A stretch of 64,000 bases of DNA from Gymnogyps californianus (lineage: Eukaryota; Chordata; Aves; Accipitriformes; Cathartidae), in the NCBI RefSeq assembly GCF_018139145.2, contig NC_059477.1, forward strand, positions 42,469,502 through 42,533,501, written 5' to 3'. How positions within the stretch are numbered: the first letter of the stretch is position 1; each line of letters opens with the position of its first letter. A program made the translations under genes and the position numbers. Of the stretch, positions 25,022 to 64,000 are shown piece by piece. The notes beneath the pieces were generated by a model. That model saw nothing but the letters and a program-made list of their open reading frames with translations. It was not told the DNA's origin and did no database searches.

Positions 25022-25134
25022 GAACCAAATTTAATATGAGATCATACGGAGGACCAGATCCAAAGACCATTAACGTTCATGAGAATCCCTCAACTGAGCA
25101 GTTGGCTGAAAGTATTTTACTTCTCGATGGAATA
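25022..25134 (+). other. Unidentified exon-like segment, plus strand
   Basis: A strong acceptor (TTTGTTTCTGTCTAG) and a usable donor (ATA/GTGAGA) frame 113 nt that stay open for 37 codons. The translation has ordinary soluble-protein composition (for example RSYGGPDPKTINVHE) rather than the look of translated A/T-rich junk. I do not recognise the protein. Neither neighbouring gene is on this strand, so it would belong to an unannotated transcript, an old pseudogene fragment or chance. An in-phase upstream exon was not found. Confidence 0.3.
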
Positions 25135-26815
25135 GTGAGATGTTACATGTATTTATGTATTTCTGAGCTGCAGCTATTTAGGAGCAGATAGATTTAAAAA
25201 TAAACATCATTCATTTCACAGACCAGATGCATCTCCTTCTTCAGAATCTCATTAATTTTTACTAAAAATGCTAACACGTGAAGCTGCTGCCAAAAGCTAT
25301 CGGCAAACAATAAAAATACCGCAACACTCTGAATGGTTTTCTGAAGTGACTCTTCTGAGATTTTTCCCAATCTGGAGTGCAGAATACAAAGAGACTTAAA
25401 AGACTTTTAAACAGTTTGTAGTTCTTTGATTTATTGTAGAAAAGTTATTGTAATGCAGTTCATTTTTGTACATCTAAATCCCATAAAACAAATCCATAGA
25501 AATGAGGATACTATCAGCATGCAGTCTGCATTTTCTTTTTTAAATGATTCTGATCACAAAAATAACAACACTTTTTTTTCTTTGAAAGCCACTAAAAGCA
25601 GAGGGAGAGCAAAGCATGCAACACTGTACACATTTGCATAGTATATTTTACCCAGCATGCCTTGTAGAATGCTACACATACAGTAACTATAGAAGTAAAA
25701 ACAGAAAGGGGCAAATCAGCAGAAAACACAAATTTGTGGGTATTTTTTTTTTTTTAAGTAAAGGCAGTAATGTCTTTACCAGCGTGACTCTGAACTGGCT
25801 CCCAGTGAGGCTGGAGGTAGCACTGCCAAGCTATCACTGGGAACCCGTTTGGGTGAGAAACAGAGATTTTTCTGGGATCTGAGAAGCCCAAGGTCCATAG
25901 TTTGCAGCGTGAATGACTGTTTTCGTCTTCTTTCTTCACCCCTCTCTTTCTCACGCATCCATACAATTTGCATTTTGCTTGATTCTCTTCCTATGCTGTT
26001 CTTGTACAACGTCCCTGACTTTCTCTCTCTCTGCACGAGAGGAGAATCAGGCGTTTCAAATGTAAATACACCTTGGGCCTAAGCATGCGTTCCTTAAGCT
26101 TACTTTCCTTTATGGTTTAAATTCTCGGCAGTATCGGTGGAAGTTTTGGGTGGACTCGTCCACAGCTCTTACGGAGTAACATTCTTCTCTCCCCGCCTCC
26201 CCGTCCCCATACACGAAAGCACGTAGCTCTGTAGCCCCAAGAACTTATTTACTGGGAGTATTTCATTCCCGACCTTGGGCTACTAGTGTATTCGTGGTAT
26301 ATTCATCAGTCATATGCCAAAATCTATACATTGGCCAAAATTAGAAGTTACTAATGTAATTTCAGCTTTGAGGAGGAAATTAGCAGAAATGAATGCAGTG
26401 GGCTTTCTAATTTTAAAAGTTTTTTTTTTTTTCATTAATTCATATGGAAGGAATACAAGTTATTGAAAAATAAAATCACATATGCAAAATGCAAGGCTAA
26501 GAAATAAACTGCTGAAGTATCAGACAGCAAGTTAAACTGATCAAAAATGCAATAAATCCGCTGACGCTGGATCAAAAAATCTACCCCTTTTTTTCAAAAA
26601 TACAATGCCAAATGCAATAGTGGAATTATCGTAAATTTGTGCTATTACAAATGTGCTTCTTTTTCCTTGCTCTCTTTTTACATCATTGGCAAAATATATT
26701 ATTCTGTACTGTACAATATATTTTCTCACTATATTGATTTTCTACCGCTTATACAGAGTAGAATTAATATCAAAGGGGACTGTGGCATTAAATTTAATTA
26801 CATTTTGTTTTTCAG

Positions 26816-26880
26816 GAAATATTGATAAGGCATATGATAATCAGTATGTGACACTTATGGTCAGACCTTGCAAATACTGA
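26816..26880 (+). other. Possible terminal exon, plus strand
   Basis: A TTTTGTTTTTCAG acceptor is followed by an open stretch ending in TGA at 26878-26880, with AATAAA at 27053-27058 downstream. The frame that looks most protein-like (ending LMVRPCKY) needs one leading base from the previous exon. The segment at 25022-25134 ends in phase 0, so the two do not join in that frame. Any link between them is weak. Confidence 0.15.
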
Positions 26881-27254
26881 CTTTCGGAGAAGACAGTAAA
26901 GTCACAAGAAGACATTGTGTCCAGTAGTAGGTGTCTGTAGGATCTAGTCCAGAGAGTAACTCACTGCCAAGAAGTCTGAGGGGAAAAGGCAAGTCTACTA
27001 AACATCACCAAGACCAAGCCAATGCTACTCCCAGTTTCACCACTTTCAAAGGAATAAAGGAATGACACACTCTTACTAACATTTTAAAATGATTTCAACC
27101 TGCTCCCAAAATTCTCTATAGGGATTCAACGACAATCTTTCTCTTGACTTCTTAAATGGATTCCACAAATAATGAAAGAGATCTTAACACAAATTTCCAT
27201 ACTAAGTAGCATTTTCAGCTCTTTCTCCAAGTTAATTCCTTACATATATTTTAC

Positions 27255-30200
27255 AACATTATTAAAACGTCCCTTTATTTTTAAAGACATACTTTTATTT
27301 TTCTATATAAAATAAATTGGACCTGAATAACAATGTAACAAAGGTTATTCAAATGACGACTCTTTAAAGAATATACTCTCTTTTGGCATCATTTTAAAGG
27401 TAGTGGGAACTTAATTCCCCCCGAGTTAAAACTGGCTACATTACAGTATCTTGCAGTCCTGTTACTCTTCGTAGAACTACTATTTGAAGGAATAAGGGGT
27501 AACTGCAACAAAATACATGGTAGCATCCAAACTTGTATTCATACCAACTGGGGTAATATAACCCAATTTTAAAATACACATTTTTAAGAGTGAAAAGAGA
27601 TTTGCATAAATGGTATTTTACAAAATATGCATCTGATTTTTTCATTTGTGGTCTCCAATTATTTTTGCTTTTAAAAAAAATGAAGACTGTGGAATCAAGG
27701 ACAGGCTTCAGAGGACACATTTAATACATTCTTAAAGAAAAAATGACTAATGAAAGGCCGAACTTAGTCAAATCAGTATGCTATAAAGTAATAGTATTAG
27801 CAATATTATTTTGAGAATGGTAATGTCAGTAAAGATAGGAGATTCTGGGACATTTCAGAGAAGTCTACGGTATTGAGATCAAACTGAGTTCAGAAGATTT
27901 GCAGTCAAACTGAACTTGAAGTTATGGGCCTACGCACATCCAGAGGAACTACCGTCATCTTGTTATTCCTACAGCTACCTTTCCTCCTTTTTGTAATTTT
28001 CACTCCCTTAAGTACGTATTAAACATGATTTTAAAAGCAAGGAGCACAAAAGATTAAACCCCCAAATATCAACTTCAGCAGCAGCTTTCAAACCTGGAGC
28101 AAACACAGTAAAACGTTTTTCTATTCGCAGCCAACCCAGCTCTAACACCGCGACTACCATCCCTGGCAACTGCGTCTGCCGAGCCACAGAGCCACCTCCG
28201 CTCCCAAGCACACTTCATTTATCTGGGTCCATCAGAGTTACGTCAGCAAGCCATGGTATCAGAAGCAGGCCGAGCGCCCAGTAGCTGAGCAGCAGTGTGA
28301 TTAGCAAGAGATAAGAGCACTTGCTTCGGAAGCTGCTCCTGCTTATCAAGTACAGAATCAGGGGCGCCACCCGATCTCCGTGGCAAGATGATTTTTCAGG
28401 ATAAAATCTAGGTGTGGGGCCATACTGCACTATCAATTCTCAGGCAGAGGAACTGATTTTTGCCAGACCGACCTGTTTAGAAAATGACCATCTAATTTGG
28501 CCCGTTGTCTGTAAACTAAAATTTGATATAGAACAGCTTTAGCTGCATTCCTTTAAACGTAACTTCGTAATATACTCAGAAAACATAATCAATTGTGAGT
28601 TGCACATCCCATGGGATAAATGTTCATCTATGGAACTAGTAAAAGAACCTGCACATCTGTTAAATACAACTTGCCAAAGAGAAAGTATTTTAAATTAAAA
28701 GTTTAACAATTAATTGTCTTTAAAGTGGCTTCAAGATTTTAAAAATACTTTGTTAGTTCATTCACAAACATATGAACGCACTGACGTATATCATCTTTAG
28801 ATATTGAGATTGTTGTTATCACCTTTATTGGCTAAATTATCATTAATCCAAAAGTGTCCTAATGCAAAACTCTAGTAAGAACAACAACAAAAATTACAAA
28901 AAAAAAAAAAAAAATCAGCGTTTTATAAACATTTCAAAAATCCTCTGTATAAGCCAGAGCTTAGGAACAGAACTCTGCTCTTTAATAATATTTTAATAAC
29001 AAGAAGAAATGGTACGAGGACTGGAAAATTAGTCTTACTCGTATTCATTCAGGAATACATGAACTTCACAATTTTATATAGCGCCATTGCATAATAAATC
29101 ACAACACAGCTGGCTAGCATTGCTGAAGTTCTAATACAAATACTATGAGTTAACATATCCCGATCAACACTGCAGCTTTTACTGATTACTGTGTTTCCTA
29201 AAAATAATTTACTTTTTAAAATAGAGTTCCCATAGCTTGTATCTAGAATAAATTAATAATCTATTAGCATGTTCGGTATATTTGTACTTAAAGATATATC
29301 TATCTTCAAAGAATAAAAAAACAGCAAGCAAGGAGACCTGCTGGATCACTTAGAACTGGTTTCTTATATTAAAATGGAACGGGCAGTGGGAGAGGAGAGG
29401 GTAAACTAATTACACACAAGAGTAAACTTAAACCCACATAATAAAGGAACTCGGCATGTTCTTTCAAGACAATACATGACTTCCCTCACAAGCTTGTTTT
29501 TATTAGAACAAACAAAGTAGTTTTGGCACTTCAGATGCTGCAGGGGATGGCATTTGTGCATATGTGTTGTGTAGATCTTTCCCTTTACTAGCGTGACATG
29601 GAAGACTTAAAAACAAGGCTCCAAAAGGCTCTAGAAATAAATGACATTTTTGTTTAGGAAATGATAAAGCAGTAACCTTGTTTACTAGAAAATATATGTA
29701 GGAGCTTCGCAGCTACCTGCCAGTAAAATGCAAATATCTTCAAGCAGTTAAATGATCTGATCCCTACTGCTACTACAGAATAAAGATAAAGAGCTGTCTA
29801 ATCTAGGTTTATACATCTCAGTGCATCCTTTGCAGTTAATACTTTAATGCACACAAACAAGAAACTTATTAAAGCTTATAGAAAAAATGTTTCGCCTAAT
29901 GCCTTCTTTCTCATGCAGGTATGTGTGCTGTACATGTAACAAAGACTTGTAAAAATTACTGGAGAATGCTCCACTGTGCTATAGCAGAAAATGTTAGAGA
30001 AGGCAGCTGAAGCTACCGTTCCCAGACCAGATCTTGCCGTGCCTTCTCAGCCTAAACGCTCTTTTGGAATCTGCAGGCATGCAGCCTGAGAAAATCAAAC
30101 AGGATCAGGTCTGTCATATCCATTCTTAACTCTGTTACTCCAATGGCTGCAGATATTTTAATTTTTTTCTTGGTAACTGGCCCATTCGAATCATCTAGTG

Positions 30201-32112
30201 GTGCTGAAGGCTGCCTTCTAGGCAGTGAAGTTGTTTAAAAAATTAGTCATGCATCTGCAATCTTTTAATGCTGCTAGAGATGTACATCGTTTTTGGTTGT
30301 ACCAGATATGAGATGAATTACTTTTCTCGTTGTTAACATCAAGAAGATAACCAGACTCAACAGTGGTGGAAAATACCAGTGATCTTTGCTAACTGGTCCA
30401 GAAAGTAGAAGAAACCGTAATATTCACAAACTCATTTAGTGCTACATGCTTTTAAAGACTACTTTTAGCAGGCTTTGGGAACAAAACAAGGAAATATAAA
30501 AGTTAATGATCCTCATTTTTGGGGAAAAAAAAAAATTTTTTTGACATGAACCTGCATTAAAAAAAATGCATGTTCAGCATAGTCCTGTCAAATTTAGAAA
30601 ATTCCCCATGCAGTGGGGAATTTCAGGAGTCTCTGCTTAAAGACATTAGTGGGTTGTACAAAACGGTCAATTCTGGTAAATTTTTCAATCCCATTGGATC
30701 TAAGGCTTCACTGATCACGTAAGACATAAGGTCCCATCACATAAATTGATCTATTTAAAGAAACTGAAGACTCAGTAGGTGAAAAGAAGCGATTGTTAGG
30801 AAGTAAGGCAGCAGTATCTCCAAAGATTTATCATAGTTCTTTGAATCAAAAATGTCAGCTCTACGACTTTACTGTGAGCAGATTTTTTTCTGATACTCCA
30901 TTTTTATTGCAAGCTAATTCTGACCAATATGTTATTTTAAATGTTCATCATTTACGAATATTTAACCCCACTCCCTTCCCTCAGATTTCATTACTGAAAT
31001 TTAAACTTATCTTCTGGAGAGTTCTTGTGCGATGCTGGAATTTTCAGACATTCAAAGATGGATTTTGAAAGACGTAACATATAGGTAGGTACTCAGATGT
31101 ACTGGAACGTAGGTACTCTACACACTGGGTAAGAAGAGTGTATTGTTTTCCATTTAAAAAGGCAGAATACTAAAAATGGGAGAGAAAAATATTATGTATC
31201 TATACACTAATGTTCCATTTTGGGACTACTAGCTGTATTCAGGTAAACAAGAGGAAAAAAAAAGACGACTATTCTCAATCTCTAACGATACAAACTATTC
31301 TTAAGTTTGTTCATTTTCCTGTTTCTATTTCCCCTTATCCTGTCATACTTCATCATTGCTGACCGCAACAAAAATGTCAGTACTGGCTAAACTAAAGAAA
31401 TCATTTTGCTGCAACATTCGTGCCAGGTCTAAAAATAATTTCAAACTGGAAAGTATTTTGTAACTGCTGCAATAATTTGTGATATTTGGCACTCTCAATA
31501 GTTTACATTTGGTTTGTCTGAAAAAGCCATTCTGGAAATCAGTAGTTAGAATAAATCCTTTTATTCTAACTTTAAATGTAAATTGAGCTTCCAGCAAACA
31601 AGTGCTGTGGCTGACTTTCTGGCTTCTAGTGGTTTGTAATTTTCAGATTTTTCATTTGTATTTTTTTTTTCAATTGATTGCAACATGCTCAAGTCGACTT
31701 TCCAGTCAATTCACCCAAATTCCAACAGGAATTGGTTTATAAATTGGTTCCAACTGGAACTGGTCATTTGGAATTTCCAGCACAGGAAATTATTTTATAA
31801 GTGCCTTGATAAGTACCCTAAATTACAAACGGATGTGTCTAATATCTAACGACAAGAAAAAGTATGGCTATAAATGCAAATGCTGTACTAAAAAAAAATA
31901 AATCCAAAAAACAACCTGTATGATCGGGCATAAACGTAAGGGCATGGCAACTTTTTTTTGCCCCCTACTTAACATCAGATGACAGCAGAGTGCAACTTCA
32001 GTATAACCGCGTTACATCTGCCAAATTAAGATGATTTTTTTTTGTTTTTTTCCTAGCTACGTTATGGCAAGTTATCAACTGATGAATACTGTTTTTCCCC
32101 AGGTTCTTGAAC
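27255..32112 (-). other. CACNB4: CACNB4 3' UTR (extent inferred)
   Basis: This 4.9 kb A/T-rich stretch follows the CACNB4 stop codon and has no coding exon. Minus-strand AATAAA hexamers are at 31560-31565, 30903-30908, 29499-29504 and 28824-28829, and as a spaced pair at 27294-27299 and 27274-27279. The mammalian CACNB4 mRNA also has a multi-kilobase 3' UTR (from memory). I take the last pair as the most likely distal end. A local cluster of GGAATT/TTCCAA inverted repeats is at 31717-31779. Confidence 0.55.
27274..27299 (-). terminator. Paired AATAAA poly(A) signals, candidate distal CACNB4 3' end
   Basis: AATAAA occurs on the minus strand at 27294-27299 and 27274-27279, each preceded by T-rich sequence. 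A moderately GT-containing stretch (ATGTTGT) follows at about 27260-27250. Assignment to CACNB4 rests on strand and position. Confidence 0.4.

Positions 32113-64000
<31,888 letters not shown>

Larger units (their letters stand above)
21225..27254. other. Intergenic region between ARL5A and CACNB4
   Basis: There are about 6 kb with no gene I can name. It begins with a GC-rich shoulder and a poly(T) run of about 22 at 21308-21329. It also holds short tandem duplications (22.04-22.14 kb, 24721-24758) and two plus-strand exon-like segments, listed separately. Several longer open frames here show no recognisable domain and no consistent splice context, and I take them as chance. Confidence 0.6.

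Overview
This window looks like a stretch of vertebrate nuclear chromosome, most likely from a bird. Three things point that way. The genes are split into short exons with canonical GT/AG junctions. A decayed CR1-type non-LTR retrotransposon, the dominant repeat of birds and reptiles, sits in one intron. The order ARL5A then CACNB4, both on the minus strand, matches the conserved block around human 2q23 (chicken chromosome 7), with introns smaller than in mammals. No species call is possible from sequence alone.

Layout, left to right. 1-1.8 kb is intergenic sequence with no recognisable exon. 1.8-10.7 kb is AT-rich, has no coding exon, and is best read as a very long ARL5A 3' UTR ending at a pair of overlap-spaced AATAAA signals. 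10.7-20.8 kb holds all six coding exons of ARL5A (minus strand, 179 codons, complete), plus an extra exon-like cassette in intron 1. 20.4-21.26 kb is the ARL5A CpG-island promoter and leader, containing an 84-codon upstream ORF and a striking 96-bp near-perfect GC-rich palindrome. 21.3-27.2 kb is intergenic, with an exon-like plus-strand segment that I cannot identify. About 27.25-32.1 kb is the inferred CACNB4 3' UTR. 32.1-64 kb holds the last twelve coding exons of CACNB4 (minus strand), which give 471 in-frame residues and the stop codon. The first about 49 residues and the promoter lie beyond position 64000. The CR1 copy is in the intron between the exons at 43.3 and 46.4 kb.

The two genes are unrelated in biochemistry. 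ARL5A is an Arf-like small GTPase of the trans-Golgi. CACNB4 is the beta-4 auxiliary subunit of voltage-gated calcium channels (SH3 + HOOK + guanylate-kinase-like fold). The most informative points lie in the splicing architecture. Skipping the 59-bp CACNB4 exon 9, or the 20-bp exon 7, shifts the frame to a stop within a few codons, which explains short beta-4 isoforms. The intron-1 cassette of ARL5A would force use of a downstream Met in exon 3.

I saw no tRNA or rRNA genes, no CRISPR array, no intact retrovirus and no bacterial-type features.
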